A stretch of DNA of 64,000 nt from Glaciecola sp964418575 (GTDB lineage: Bacteria; Pseudomonadota; Gammaproteobacteria; Enterobacterales; Alteromonadaceae). The first letter of the stretch is position 1; each line of letters opens with the position of its first letter. Location of the stretch: NCBI GenBank assembly GCA_964418575.1, contig CAYQMI010000002.1:6830-70829 (forward strand). The letters are read 5' to 3'. Below the pieces are notes generated by a model. It saw nothing but the letters and a program-made list of their open reading frames with translations. It searched no databases and had not been told where the DNA came from. Positions 8,043-17,166 of this stretch are shown here, piece after piece. The translations under genes and the position numbers were made by a program.

Positions 8043-9173
8043 ATGAGCGCAAAAACCATACAATGTAAAGCCGCAGTGGCCTGGGGCCCGGGTCAGAAAC
8101 TTAAAATTGAAACCGTAGATGTTGCGCCCCCGAAAGCAGGTGAGGTGCGCGTAAAGCTAATCGCAACAGGTGTTTGCCATACCGATGCCTATACTCTATC
8201 AGGGGATGACCCTGAGGGCGTTTTCCCTAGCATCCTAGGCCATGAAGGGGGCGGCATTGTTGAGTCGGTTGGTGAAGGCGTCACGAGTGTCAACGTGGGC
8301 GATCATGTTATTCCTTTATACACCCCAGAATGCGGCGAATGTAAATTTTGCACCTCTGGTAAAACTAATCTTTGCCAAAAAATCAGAGCGACTCAAGGTA
8401 AAGGCTTAATGCCTGATGGCACATCTCGCTTTTCTATCAATGGCGAAACTATTTTTCACTACATGGGGACTTCGACATTCTCTGAGTACACAGTACTGCC
8501 CGAAATTTCCCTAGCAAAAGTGAACCCCAAAGCTCCATTGGAAGAGGTATGTTTGCTTGGATGCGGTGTAACGACCGGCATGGGTGCAGTAATGAACACA
8601 GCAAAAGTTGAAGCGGGAGCAACGGTTGCTATTTTTGGACTCGGGGGCATTGGTTTATCCGCCGTTATTGGTGCAACGATGGCAAAAGCCTCTCGCATTA
8701 TTGCCATTGATGTCAACGAGCGTAAGTTCGAACTCGCGCGTCAACTCGGCGCTACTGACTGCATCAATCCAAAAGACTACGACAAAGCGATTCAAGATGT
8801 CATTGTTGAACTTACCGATGGTGGTGTAGATTATTCGTTTGAGTGCATTGGTAACGTTAACGTCATGAGAAGTGCGCTGGAGTGCTGTCATAAAGGCTGG
8901 GGAGAGTCAGTAATAATTGGTGTAGCGGGTGCTGGCCAAGAAATATCGACCCGACCGTTTCAGTTGGTTACCGGTCGTGTGTGGCGAGGAACCGCTTTTG
9001 GTGGCGTAAAAGGGCGCTCTGAACTGCCTGATTACGTTGAGCGCTATTTAGCAGGCGAGTTTAAACTCGACGATTTTATTACCCATACCATGGGCCTTGA
9101 TAAGGTCAATGAAGCTTTCGACTTAATGCATGAAGGCGAATCGATTCGCTCAGTGATCCACTTCGATACATAG
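8043..9173 (+). CDS. frmA: S-(hydroxymethyl)glutathione dehydrogenase / class III alcohol dehydrogenase
   Basis: The 376-residue zinc-dependent dehydrogenase oxidises S-hydroxymethylglutathione, formed from formaldehyde and glutathione, using NAD(P). Visible are the catalytic-zinc motif CHTDAYTLSG with GHEGGGIV, the structural-zinc cysteines CGECKFCTSGKTNLC and the Rossmann motif GLGGIGLS. GDDPEGVFP and the C-terminal IRSVIHFDT are class III hallmarks. ATG 8043 is preferred over the in-frame TTG at 8037 because AAGGAG (8027-8032) is better spaced. fghA follows after 8 bp. The cytoplasmic two-gene unit is the standard formaldehyde detoxification operon. Confidence 0.96.
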   Translation: MSAKTIQCKAAVAWGPGQKLKIETVDVAPPKAGEVRVKLIATGVCHTDAYTLSGDDPEGVFPSILGHEGGGIVESVGEGVTSVNVGDHVIPLYTPECGECKFCTSGKTNLCQKIRATQGKGLMPDGTSRFSINGETIFHYMGTSTFSEYTVLPEISLAKVNPKAPLEEVCLLGCGVTTGMGAVMNTAKVEAGATVAIFGLGGIGLSAVIGATMAKASRIIAIDVNERKFELARQLGATDCINPKDYDKAIQDVIVELTDGGVDYSFECIGNVNVMRSALECCHKGWGESVIIGVAGAGQEISTRPFQLVTGRVWRGTAFGGVKGRSELPDYVERYLAGEFKLDDFITHTMGLDKVNEAFDLMHEGESIRSVIHFDT

Positions 9174-9181
9174 GAGGCAAA

Positions 9182-10018
9182 ATGTCACTCACATTGCTTA
9201 GCAGCAACGCCAGCTTTGGCGGCTGGCACAAACAGTATTCGCATGAATCTAGCAGCAATAATTGCAGCATGCGTTTTGCGGTTTATTTGCCACCACAAGC
9301 CTCTGCGGAAAACAAGGTGCCAGTACTTTACTGGCTATCTGGCCTTACTTGTAGCGATGAGAACTTCATGCAAAAAGCGGGCGCTCAAAGGGTAGCGGCA
9401 GAGCTTGGTATCGCTATTGTCGCCCCCGACACAAGCCCAAGAGGTGATGATGTGGCTGATGCTGAGCGCTACGATTTGGGTAAAGGCGCAGGGTTTTATG
9501 TGAATGCAACGCAAATGCCGTGGGCAAAGCATTATCATATGTACGATTATGTTGTTAATGAACTGCCAGAGCTAATAGAAGCGAATTTTCCGGTGAGCCA
9601 AAAGCGGGCTATTTCAGGGCATTCGATGGGCGGTCATGGCGCTTTGCTCGTTGGTCTTAGTCAAGCCGATCGCTATAGTTCTATTTCCGCCTTTTCGCCA
9701 ATTTGTCATCCTAGTGATTGTCAGTGGGGAAAAGACGCATTTACGGCTTATCTTGGCGAAGATGAGAGCTCGTGGCAAAAATACGACTCGTCCTTATTGA
9801 TAAGAAACGCTAGTAAGCACTTACCTCTACTGATTGATCAAGGTACTGCTGACGACTTTTTAAAAGAGCAACTAAAACCTGAAGTATTTGGCAGCGCAGC
9901 CGAAAGGGCAAACTACCCGATTGAGTTACGCATGCAAGAAGACTATGACCATAGTTATTATTTCATCGCGAGCTTTATTGAGGATCACTTGAGGTTTCAT
10001 GCTCAGTACTTTGCATAG
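9182..10018 (+). CDS. fghA: S-formylglutathione hydrolase
   Basis: The 278-residue esterase-D family alpha/beta hydrolase has nucleophile elbow GHSMGG near residue 147, acid Asp in QGTADDF and catalytic His in DYDHSYYF. WLSGLTCSDENF and DTSPRGDDV are conserved in the family. It hydrolyses S-formylglutathione, the product of the upstream FrmA, to formate and glutathione. A strong AGGAGGC ribosome site sits between the two genes. Its last 44 bp overlap the 3' end of the convergent hydrolase gene on the other strand. Confidence 0.96.
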   Translation: MSLTLLSSNASFGGWHKQYSHESSSNNCSMRFAVYLPPQASAENKVPVLYWLSGLTCSDENFMQKAGAQRVAAELGIAIVAPDTSPRGDDVADAERYDLGKGAGFYVNATQMPWAKHYHMYDYVVNELPELIEANFPVSQKRAISGHSMGGHGALLVGLSQADRYSSISAFSPICHPSDCQWGKDAFTAYLGEDESSWQKYDSSLLIRNASKHLPLLIDQGTADDFLKEQLKPEVFGSAAERANYPIELRMQEDYDHSYYFIASFIEDHLRFHAQYFA

Positions 10019-10853
10019 GTGCTGTGCTCAATGCTTTTAAGACTTGCCTCCAAACCTCAAAGCTAAAGCCCATACCGAGATGACAAGCAGAGACCTCAAC
10101 GTGTTTCACGTTGGGGTTTATTTTGTCTAAGCTAGCACTCCAGTGCACAATGCCATCGTACTTACTGTAAATGGACGTAATGTTTTGATGAATCGGCGTT
10201 TTGTCTAGCTTAGTAATTTCGTTTGCAATCCAATCAACGTCTACTCCAAATCGGCTGAAGCGCCAAGAGACTGCGGTAAACTTAGGTCCTCCCACCACCG
10301 GCGAACCAAAGGTGATTACCTGAGACACATGTTCAGGTAGCTCTCTGGCGACTTCTCGAGCGATAAAGCCGCCTAAGCTCCAGCCTACTAGTACAATTGC
10401 CTGACCGAGCTCTTCTGATAATTTTCGCGCATTTTTTACTGCTTCAGAGCATAAATAGGCGACGCCAAGCTCGTTTTTATGCAGTGGCCGACTTCGTTCA
10501 CTCACGTCAGGTTGCCAATCGATAGTGACATCATCCTCACTAAAATTACGATAAAAACCTGCATCGTTAACCCCTAAACCCCAATCATAAATGCGATGGC
10601 CGTGTTGCTCTAGATGCCGGTTCATTGGTTTAAAGTAGCGCCCATCTACCCCGAGGCCAGGAAACAGCATGATATGTTTAGGGTGGCGTGCAAGCTCTTG
10701 ATTTATTTTTTTGACCCGCGGGTGCAACAAGCTCAATGCATCTTTGATGACACCCAGCTCATACAATAAATCGCGCTTTCTTGGGGCTACAGGTAAAATT
10801 TCTATTCTCCAAACATTCAGTATCGATGCAAAACTAAAAAAGTAAGCACCCAC
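9975..10853 (-). CDS. Alpha/beta hydrolase at the end of the molybdate transporter operon
   Basis: The 292-residue protein has an alpha/beta-hydrolase core: HIMLFPGLGVDGRYFKPM (oxyanion strand), nucleophile elbow VGWSLGGF, catalytic Asp in SKYDGIVHW and His in SACHLGMGF. No signal peptide is evident. The likely start is GTG at 10853, five bases after the modC stop, with AAGGCG overlapping that stop, so it appears translated from the modABC message. Its 3' end overlaps fghA by 44 bp convergently. The substrate is unknown; lipase- or acyltransferase-like and PGAP1-like families are possible. Confidence 0.8.
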   Translation of the reverse strand: MGAYFFSFASILNVWRIEILPVAPRKRDLLYELGVIKDALSLLHPRVKKINQELARHPKHIMLFPGLGVDGRYFKPMNRHLEQHGHRIYDWGLGVNDAGFYRNFSEDDVTIDWQPDVSERSRPLHKNELGVAYLCSEAVKNARKLSEELGQAIVLVGWSLGGFIAREVARELPEHVSQVITFGSPVVGGPKFTAVSWRFSRFGVDVDWIANEITKLDKTPIHQNITSIYSKYDGIVHWSASLDKINPNVKHVEVSACHLGMGFSFEVWRQVLKALSTAPMQSTEHETSSDPQ

Positions 10854-10858
10854 ATCCG

Positions 10859-11980
10859 CTATATCGCCTTAAAATAAACATATACATCATCATCAGCGCT
10901 AAGCTGCATGTCAGAAAAAGACTTTTGTGATATTTGTGCTATGACTTGCTGGCCTGCAATATTAATTTGTACCGCCATCGTCTTGTCCTGCGCTTTGATA
11001 TCTGCAACAGTCCCATGCAAGCAATTTAGCATGCTTGATTTTAGATTGCTTTGTTTCGAGAGCACTAGCGCATTTGCATCAAGCAGTATTCGGTTTGTTT
11101 GCTCGGCTTCTTTAGTTAATTTTGCGATAACTTTCGATTTGCTATTGGTAAGCGCAAATACACTTAGATTATTAACTGTGTCATCGTGCAGGTGCTCAAC
11201 TTGTAGAGCAGAAAATATCGTGTCACTTTCCCCCTCAATATGCTGCATATATTCCAGTGTGGGGACTTGCCTTGTCACATTGCCTTCACTAATTTCAAGC
11301 ATCACATCGCTCATCACCGCGAGTTCACGAAATGAATGGCTTATCAAAATAATTGCTCTGTCGGTTTTTGCGCAAAGGTGCTTCAAACGCCAATGTAGGC
11401 GTTTGCGCAGAGCCCAGTCCATCGCTGAGAATGCTTCATCTAGGAGCAAAATGGGTTTCCCCGAGAGTAAGGCTCTCGCGAGCATGCCACGTTGAGATTC
11501 CCCGCTTGAAAGCACTGAGCAGTGGCTTTCAAGCAGTGATTCTATTTCGCAAAGCTGTGCTACATCTTTTATGGATAAGCTTTCACAAGCATCAAATCCG
11601 TATAGACCGGTAAGTTTTTTAGCATGCTCGGGCTGCTTCCAAATAGACATGCTTTGAGCAAGCTCTAAATTACGCCCTAACGTTAAATGTTCAAATAAAG
11701 GGGTATCAGCACCCACATATACGCAAGGGTTACTTGCTCTGTGTGAGCGCTTAATTGAATGTCGATTAATACTCAGCTTTGTTCCAACAGCATCGTCTAA
11801 ACCGGCTATTCTGCGCAATAGTGTGCTTTTGCCTGCGCCTGACGCGCCAGCAATGCCAATGGTTTTATTCAAGTCCCAGTTTATTTCAATCGTTACGCCG
11901 CTATTGCGTTTTGAAGGCGCGCCATTGAGAGCATAGGTGGTGCATAACAGCTGTTTTTCTTTTGGCGTCATACCTACCAT
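10859..11980 (-). CDS. modC: Molybdate ABC transporter ATP-binding protein
   Basis: The 373-residue ABC ATPase has Walker A GASGAGKST (about residues 39-47), signature LSSGESQRG, Walker B ILLLDEAF and H-loop LISHSFREL. The C-terminal part (ILLDANALVLSK, then LHGTVADIKAQD) is a TOBE/Mop-type regulatory domain expected for ModC. Its start overlaps modB by 7 bp (ATGGTAG). An alternative ATG three codons later is possible. It energises molybdate import with ModA and ModB. Confidence 0.93.
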   Translation of the reverse strand: MVGMTPKEKQLLCTTYALNGAPSKRNSGVTIEINWDLNKTIGIAGASGAGKSTLLRRIAGLDDAVGTKLSINRHSIKRSHRASNPCVYVGADTPLFEHLTLGRNLELAQSMSIWKQPEHAKKLTGLYGFDACESLSIKDVAQLCEIESLLESHCSVLSSGESQRGMLARALLSGKPILLLDEAFSAMDWALRKRLHWRLKHLCAKTDRAIILISHSFRELAVMSDVMLEISEGNVTRQVPTLEYMQHIEGESDTIFSALQVEHLHDDTVNNLSVFALTNSKSKVIAKLTKEAEQTNRILLDANALVLSKQSNLKSSMLNCLHGTVADIKAQDKTMAVQINIAGQQVIAQISQKSFSDMQLSADDDVYVYFKAI

Positions 11981-12657
11981 CCCAGCCTAGGTCGCTGCTG
12001 CTTGTTAAACTTATAGAGTAATATCAAACTCGATAAGCTGATCAGTAACAACAAAGCGGCCAGTTGGTGAGCCTGTTGATAATTAAGCATCTCCACCTGA
12101 TTAAATAATGCAATCGATACCACTTGCGTTTCGCCAGGTATGTTACCGCCAATCATTAAAATTAATCCAAACTCACCAAGTGTGTGCGCAAAGCCTAGGG
12201 TTGCAGCACTTATCATACTTGCCTTCATTGCTGGCAACAAAACATAAAAAACCGACTTCAAAGGGCTAATACCTAAGGTTTCTGCCGTATAAACTAGGCG
12301 ATTTCCGTGCGTACGAAAAGCCTGCAATAGCGGCTGCACGACAAAGGGCAGTGAGTAAATTACCGAACCAAATAAAATACCGGCAAAGCTGAAGACGAAT
12401 TGACTACCGGTCAACGCTAACCACGTTTGTCCCAGCCATGTGTTGGGTGAAAAAGCGACCAAGAGATAAAAACCTAACACCGTAGGAGGCAAAACCAGAG
12501 GTAAAGTAACTAAGGCCTCAAACAATGCTTGAAAGCGCCCGTTGTAACGCGACATTTTCCAAGCTAAGGGCAACCCAATTATAAAGAGAATCAACACCGT
12601 AAGGGCAGCTAACTTCAACGTGAGTATGATTGGCGTAAACGCTAAATCGTTAAACAT
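11974..12657 (-). CDS. modB: Molybdate ABC transporter permease
   Basis: The 227-residue inner-membrane permease has about five hydrophobic segments and the EAA-loop signature GFAHTLGEFGLILMIGGN with IPGETQ, characteristic of ModB/CysTW permeases. LPLVLPPTVLGFYLL is also typical. It lies 4 bp after modA and overlaps modC, forming a tight ABC operon. No modE regulator gene is present in the window. Confidence 0.94.
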   Translation of the reverse strand: MFNDLAFTPIILTLKLAALTVLILFIIGLPLAWKMSRYNGRFQALFEALVTLPLVLPPTVLGFYLLVAFSPNTWLGQTWLALTGSQFVFSFAGILFGSVIYSLPFVVQPLLQAFRTHGNRLVYTAETLGISPLKSVFYVLLPAMKASMISAATLGFAHTLGEFGLILMIGGNIPGETQVVSIALFNQVEMLNYQQAHQLAALLLLISLSSLILLYKFNKQQRPRLGW

Positions 12658-12661
12658 GGGC

Positions 12662-13525
12662 TCACTCGTCGCCTTGTTTATCTGGCTCTACTTCCTGCAT
12701 TGCTTTCATATAACCAAGGTCAACAAGCTGCTCTTGAACTTCGTCTGATAACAAGTATGTCATAAACTCAGTTGCGAGCTTGTGTTTATCACTTCCTACT
12801 TTTGTAAGTACTACTCCTTGCTGAATAATGCTCGGATATTGCTGATGGGGTATTTCGATAAACGAGGCGTAATGCTCGTATTTATCTGGGAATTTATCCT
12901 GTGCTTGAATCAGCATTGACTGTGCAACTAGTCCTAAATCAGCATTGCCGGTATCGATAAACTGGAAGGTCTGCGATATGTTATTGCCATACACAAAACG
13001 CTGAGATAACGCTTGGTAGGTACTAAGCGTTTTTAAATACGCACTAGCTGCTGCACCAAATGGTGCTGTTTGCGGGTTCGCAATGGCAATACGCCCCTTC
13101 CTTGCACTCAAGTTTTGCTCAATAGAAAGCACTTGATCTGCCGGCCATAGCACAAGCTTTCCTTGCGCATAGTTTTCAGGGGCCTGACTCATACCCTGTT
13201 CAAATAATGCAAGCGGTCTTTCTGTGTCGGCGGATAAAAAGATGTCGAATGGCGCACCGTTAATTGTTTGTGCATAAAGCACACCCGAAGAGCCTGAAAC
13301 CAGTTTTACCTTGTTTTTATCCCAAGCTGCTGAGCGTTCAATTATATTAGTGAGTGGAAAATAGAAGTTACTGGCTACTGCTACTGTAAGTGTTTGTTCT
13401 GCATTGGCATTGGCACGAATTGTCAGCGCTGCAAGTGAGAACACGAAGATGCACGTGAAAGCACTCAAACTGGCTTTGCTTTTAGAAAAATGTTGATGTG
13501 GCCAAAGCCTAACGAAACTTCGCAT
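12662..13525 (-). CDS. modA: Molybdate-binding periplasmic protein
   Basis: The 287-residue protein has an N-terminal signal sequence (hydrophobic stretch about residues 20-38, likely cleavage before EQTLTVAVA). ModA landmarks follow: AVASNFYFPL, LVSGSSGVLYAQ (oxyanion-binding serines), GAPFDIFLSADTERP and a type-2 periplasmic-binding fold. It captures molybdate or tungstate for ModBC. It is the first gene of modABC plus the hydrolase. Confidence 0.93.
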   Translation of the reverse strand: MRSFVRLWPHQHFSKSKASLSAFTCIFVFSLAALTIRANANAEQTLTVAVASNFYFPLTNIIERSAAWDKNKVKLVSGSSGVLYAQTINGAPFDIFLSADTERPLALFEQGMSQAPENYAQGKLVLWPADQVLSIEQNLSARKGRIAIANPQTAPFGAAASAYLKTLSTYQALSQRFVYGNNISQTFQFIDTGNADLGLVAQSMLIQAQDKFPDKYEHYASFIEIPHQQYPSIIQQGVVLTKVGSDKHKLATEFMTYLLSDEVQEQLVDLGYMKAMQEVEPDKQGDE

Positions 13526-13636
13526 TCAGCGCTCTAATAACAGTAAAAGATAGTAAACAATATCACTTTCTAAACCCATGATACATATCGCTATTTCATT
13601 ATTTTACTAGTGACGGCCATAAAATCTAGACCAAAA

Positions 13637-13662
13637 AAAAGCGACTATAAATAGTCGCTTTT
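13637..13662 (-). terminator. Rho-independent terminator of the cold-shock gene
   Basis: A 12-bp perfect stem, AAAAGCGACTAT against ATAGTCGCTTTT, has a 2-nt apex. On the minus strand it is followed by a run of eight U, downstream of the csp stop at 13714 and before the modA promoter region. Confidence 0.85.
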
Positions 13663-13713
13663 CGGAAATTGTTACAACTCATCTACTGGGTAGTGAGCTG
13701 AATCGATTGCTAA

Positions 13714-13923
13714 TTAAAGAGCAACGATGTTTTCTGCTTGAGGACCTTTCTGGCCGTCAGTTACAGTAAACTCAACTTTTTGACCTTCTGCAAGGGTTTT
13801 GAAACCGTCGCCAGAAATAGCGCTGAAGTGTGCAAACACGTCAGGACCTGATTCTTGTGCGATAAAGCCGAAGCCTTTAGATTCGTTAAACCACTTTACT
13901 GTTCCGTTAGTTCTGTTAGACAT
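13714..13923 (-). CDS. CspA-family cold-shock protein
   Basis: This 69-residue single cold-shock domain begins MSNRTNGTVKWFNESKGFGFI. RNP1 (KGFGFIAQ) and RNP2 (DVFAHFSAI) nucleic-acid-binding motifs are intact, and the C-terminus GPQAENIVAL is typical. The ATG at 13921-13923 is chosen over an upstream alternative start because it matches the family N-terminus. A leader of about 150 nt (see promoter) and a strong terminator surround it. It acts as an RNA chaperone in the cytoplasm. Which csp paralogue it is cannot be told. Confidence 0.95.
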   Translation of the reverse strand: MSNRTNGTVKWFNESKGFGFIAQESGPDVFAHFSAISGDGFKTLAEGQKVEFTVTDGQKGPQAENIVAL

Positions 13924-14088
13924 AATAATATCCTGTTGTAAAAAAATTTTAATTGTGTCCGTTCGCAAAATGCAATTAGACGTTTGTAGCTGAAATTAGA
14001 GACTGATACTTTGTTACTGCAGGACGTGTAGTACGAATAAAACGGCGTAATGTAGGTTCAAGAATAGACTTCTCTCTAGCTGGTGCAT

Positions 14089-14118
14089 AATATAGCTAAT
14101 TTTTAGACGAATGTACAA
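14089..14118 (-). promoter_or_regulatory. Candidate csp promoter with long 5' leader
   Basis: On the minus strand TTGTAC (14113-14118) and TATATT (14089-14094) are 18 bp apart. The implied start near 14082 gives a leader of about 155-160 nt before the csp ATG, a length typical of cold-shock mRNAs with a thermoresponsive leader. No other gene occupies 13924-14180. Confidence 0.4.
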
Positions 14119-14180
14119 CTTTTATTTTCATATATATTATGAATTTATTTAAGTAATACATCGTCCTATGTTTAGTTTAC

Positions 14181-16574
14181 CTATCTATTTTCTAGTCGGT
14201 TATAATCTAAATAGCCTGCTTCAACCGAATTCCCTTCAGAAATAAACGCATGAATGCGATCGCTATAATCCCAGAATGTTGGGTTTGAGCGTCGCATACC
14301 GTATTTATCCATGAGGGCTGCGTAGTCTTGCTCACTGTTTAACGCAAGCACTTGATCAACAAAGGCATCAACGTTCTCATCTTTAACCATCATAAAAGTA
14401 TTTGGGTAAGAGCCTGTAATGCCGTTAAGCACCGTTACACCATGCTTGCCCGGAACTAATTCAGACTCCTCGGCAAACATTGAAGTAATATTTTTATGTG
14501 CATTATTTTTAATTAGCGACATATAGTGCGAGCGACCAAGCTTGTTTTGGACTTCAATAATGGTCAGCTCACCAAGCAAGCTCACTCCCTCACCCGAAAA
14601 GCTAGATAAGCGCTGCATGGCTTCAACTACTTTATCGTTATGATTATTGCGCAGATCATGTCGCACTGAAACCGAGCGCCCCAAATATTCGGCTAGCTTT
14701 TTATACATTTCAGTTTTAGGGTCATCAGTGGAGAACTCAACAGATGTTCCTACCCGCTCATAGTAGCGACTATCTGCAAAATACTTCAACACTTCTTCAT
14801 CCGCATCTTTATACCAATCTTTTAACGCTTCATCTCTTGCCGTCTCTGGCAAAAAGTCTAAAAACAGGTTTTCACCGTCCATACGCAAAAAGTCCATGTA
14901 CAAACGCGACAATAGCTGATGACCCACATTGCCATACACGTCGTAACCGGCTACTAACAAATAATAGATTTGTTCAAGTAAAGGATAATCGATTACCCAT
15001 GCAGTTTGAGGTGCTTTGCCTAACATACCTTTATGCACAGAGGCATTGTCGAAGTGCCTGAAAATGGTCAGCGCTGCGTTTTGGTTATAATCGCCATCAG
15101 CGGTTTTGCCATCCCATATGAGGTTCAAATCAACCTTCAAACCTTCTTGGCCCTTGCTCACAAAATTATTGAGCATAAACTCTTCTTTGCTTTGCGCAGC
15201 AACTTTTGCTTTCTCAGCATATCTAGCCCAATTGGTTAAGGGCATAAAAATATCTTCTTTTGCGCTAGGCAGTTCGAGTTCGTCTGATTTTATATCAACG
15301 TATTGCTCAAGCTTTCCATTGATGGGTAAATCCGGATTCATAAAAAATACCCAAAAATGATCCCTGATCACATTTACTGCTACCTGCCCTCTACATACTG
15401 GGCCTTTGATGAAGTTCATAATGATGTATTGAGCTTCGTCGAGCATGAACTTGTAGCGAGATGCCATCGGCAATTGCTCAAAGGCTTTAAATGGATTAGC
15501 AGCAACCTTTTCAGTGTAATCAGGTAAAAATCTTACTTCATAGTTTGTGTCGTAAAATAATTCATTGTAACGAGCTAAACGCTCTTTATTAAAAGCATAT
15601 GGCAAATGGGTTTTTGTTACTATCGTCTCTAGATATTCCACTAAACGATAATATACGCGCGGCACACCTGGGTCGTCGTAAGGGCGGCGGGTCGCAATAA
15701 TTTCCACTTCTTGCCCTGGTGGTGTTGATGAGCGCACCAATCTGAAATATTTTGGCCTGACTTGCTTAGAGCTTGATGGACCATCGAGTTCACTGAAGTA
15801 GATATTTGCTAAGAACAAATGTTCATAAATATATCGATTAACTAACTGCTGCTTTCTTGCTGGGCCATTTAAGAATTTCTCCCAGGTTTCAATCTTGTTG
15901 AGATAGGCTTGATCAAGCGGTTCGCGAGCGGTGTATTTCGCGCCTTGCTCTAACCATATTTTAAGCGTCGCTTGTTCGGCGTTCGCTAAACCTGGCAGGG
16001 CATACGGCATACCCCACAAAGGGCGATCTTTGGTATAAAGCGCCATTTGCTCAGGCGTCGCACACACTTCACTGCGATCGTAGCCAAAGCTAAAATCATC
16101 CGGCAGAACACCACTTGTTGGCTGTGGGTTAGCTTCTTTTAATTCCAATAGCTGATACATCAAGCTGGTTTGTTTGTTCGCCTCTAAAGAATTTCCATGT
16201 TCATTCAACACAGGGAAAAAGCCTTTATCACGCCATTGCTGTGTATTTTGGGCATCTTCAAATAGGCGAGTTAAAGGCGCGTGCTTGATACGCGCAGCAT
16301 TATATACCTTCTCTTTAGACGCACCGCGGTCTATGCCTTCTACAGCGGTCATTTTAAGTTGGCATGGCGCGTCAAAGCAGGCATGACAGACAACACAACG
16401 CTGTTCAACAACCGGCTTAACATCCAGCCAATAATCAATATTATCTTCTGGCAGCTCGCTAACAACGCGCTCTTGAACTTCTGCAGGACCAAAACGTTCT
16501 TCAAAATCGAAGGCGGCAAGCGTGGCGCAGCCACCTAAAACGATTAAGGCAAGCGCAATGTAAAGTGACTTCAT
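14181..16574 (-). CDS. cti: Fatty acid cis/trans isomerase, lipoprotein form
   Basis: The 797-residue protein carries a signal peptide with lipobox-like LGGC near residue 15, then the c-type heme motif CVVCH at about residues 58-62 followed by ACFDAPCQLK, the Cti hallmark. Further family stretches include RYIYEHLFLANIYF, ATRRPYDDPGVPRVYYRLV and CRGQVAVNVIRDHFWVFF. Cti converts cis-unsaturated membrane fatty acids to trans forms in the periplasm under solvent or heat stress. Size is as usual for the family. It is monocistronic between csp and a small unknown gene. Confidence 0.95.
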   Translation of the reverse strand: MKSLYIALALIVLGGCATLAAFDFEERFGPAEVQERVVSELPEDNIDYWLDVKPVVEQRCVVCHACFDAPCQLKMTAVEGIDRGASKEKVYNAARIKHAPLTRLFEDAQNTQQWRDKGFFPVLNEHGNSLEANKQTSLMYQLLELKEANPQPTSGVLPDDFSFGYDRSEVCATPEQMALYTKDRPLWGMPYALPGLANAEQATLKIWLEQGAKYTAREPLDQAYLNKIETWEKFLNGPARKQQLVNRYIYEHLFLANIYFSELDGPSSSKQVRPKYFRLVRSSTPPGQEVEIIATRRPYDDPGVPRVYYRLVEYLETIVTKTHLPYAFNKERLARYNELFYDTNYEVRFLPDYTEKVAANPFKAFEQLPMASRYKFMLDEAQYIIMNFIKGPVCRGQVAVNVIRDHFWVFFMNPDLPINGKLEQYVDIKSDELELPSAKEDIFMPLTNWARYAEKAKVAAQSKEEFMLNNFVSKGQEGLKVDLNLIWDGKTADGDYNQNAALTIFRHFDNASVHKGMLGKAPQTAWVIDYPLLEQIYYLLVAGYDVYGNVGHQLLSRLYMDFLRMDGENLFLDFLPETARDEALKDWYKDADEEVLKYFADSRYYERVGTSVEFSTDDPKTEMYKKLAEYLGRSVSVRHDLRNNHNDKVVEAMQRLSSFSGEGVSLLGELTIIEVQNKLGRSHYMSLIKNNAHKNITSMFAEESELVPGKHGVTVLNGITGSYPNTFMMVKDENVDAFVDQVLALNSEQDYAALMDKYGMRRSNPTFWDYSDRIHAFISEGNSVEAGYLDYNRLENR

Positions 16575-16747
16575 GTAATGGTATTCTCAAAGCAAATTGT
16601 AGTTTAAGGGCTTTTTATGGCGAGCTTGTCTAGACTGCGCTCGAGCCTTTCTAGACCTCACGTGCTAGTAGTATACCTCAATAAGGCAGATTCGCACGAA
16701 TAGGGGTGTTTTTGCCCTCACTCGCATGTTTACGAGGTAATTTTAGC

Positions 16748-16957
16748 CTAATAGCAAGAATTTGGCGTGCTGTCTGGGTTAATGTCCCCAGCAACTTCGT
16801 CTGGGTCAACATTGTTATCTAGCAAGACCCCTCTTACAAACTCAATCTGCTCGAGCACACGCTTGTAGTCATCCCCATATTCATATTTATTTACTTCAAT
16901 GGCCTGCGGCATAAAAGTAAATGCTATTTTTAATGCCTGTAAATCATCTTCTTTCAT
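16748..16957 (-). CDS. Small acidic hypothetical protein, 69 aa
   Basis: A short acidic protein beginning MKEDDLQALKIAFTFMPQAI, ending DEVAGDINPDSTPNSCY. ATG 16957 is chosen because AAGGA lies 8 nt upstream; an in-frame TTG at 16972 would add five residues. No membrane segment or known motif is visible. It sits upstream of and on the same strand as cti, separated by 173 bp. A real gene seems likely from the ribosome site and amino-acid composition; function unknown. Confidence 0.6.
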   Translation of the reverse strand: MKEDDLQALKIAFTFMPQAIEVNKYEYGDDYKRVLEQIEFVRGVLLDNNVDPDEVAGDINPDSTPNSCY

Positions 16958-17166
16958 ACTATTTTCCTTCAAATTTCTAGGCCAAAATCTTTAGTCCATT
17001 CGAATCTTATCAACTATGTATTTCACTTTAACGACCAATTTTAAAATAAAGATCCGAAGGCATTGAGCAATAAGCACAACAAATAGCGAAGCCACAGACT
17101 CAAAACTTGAAATTATGCCAGCAACATATTACAAGTGCTGAGGGTTTACGCAAACAGGCAAGGCTA

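Noticed and set aside
13570..13620. ModE-like half site upstream of modA
   Set aside because: AGCGATATGTATC resembles only one arm; no second arm at suitable spacing and no modE gene in the window.
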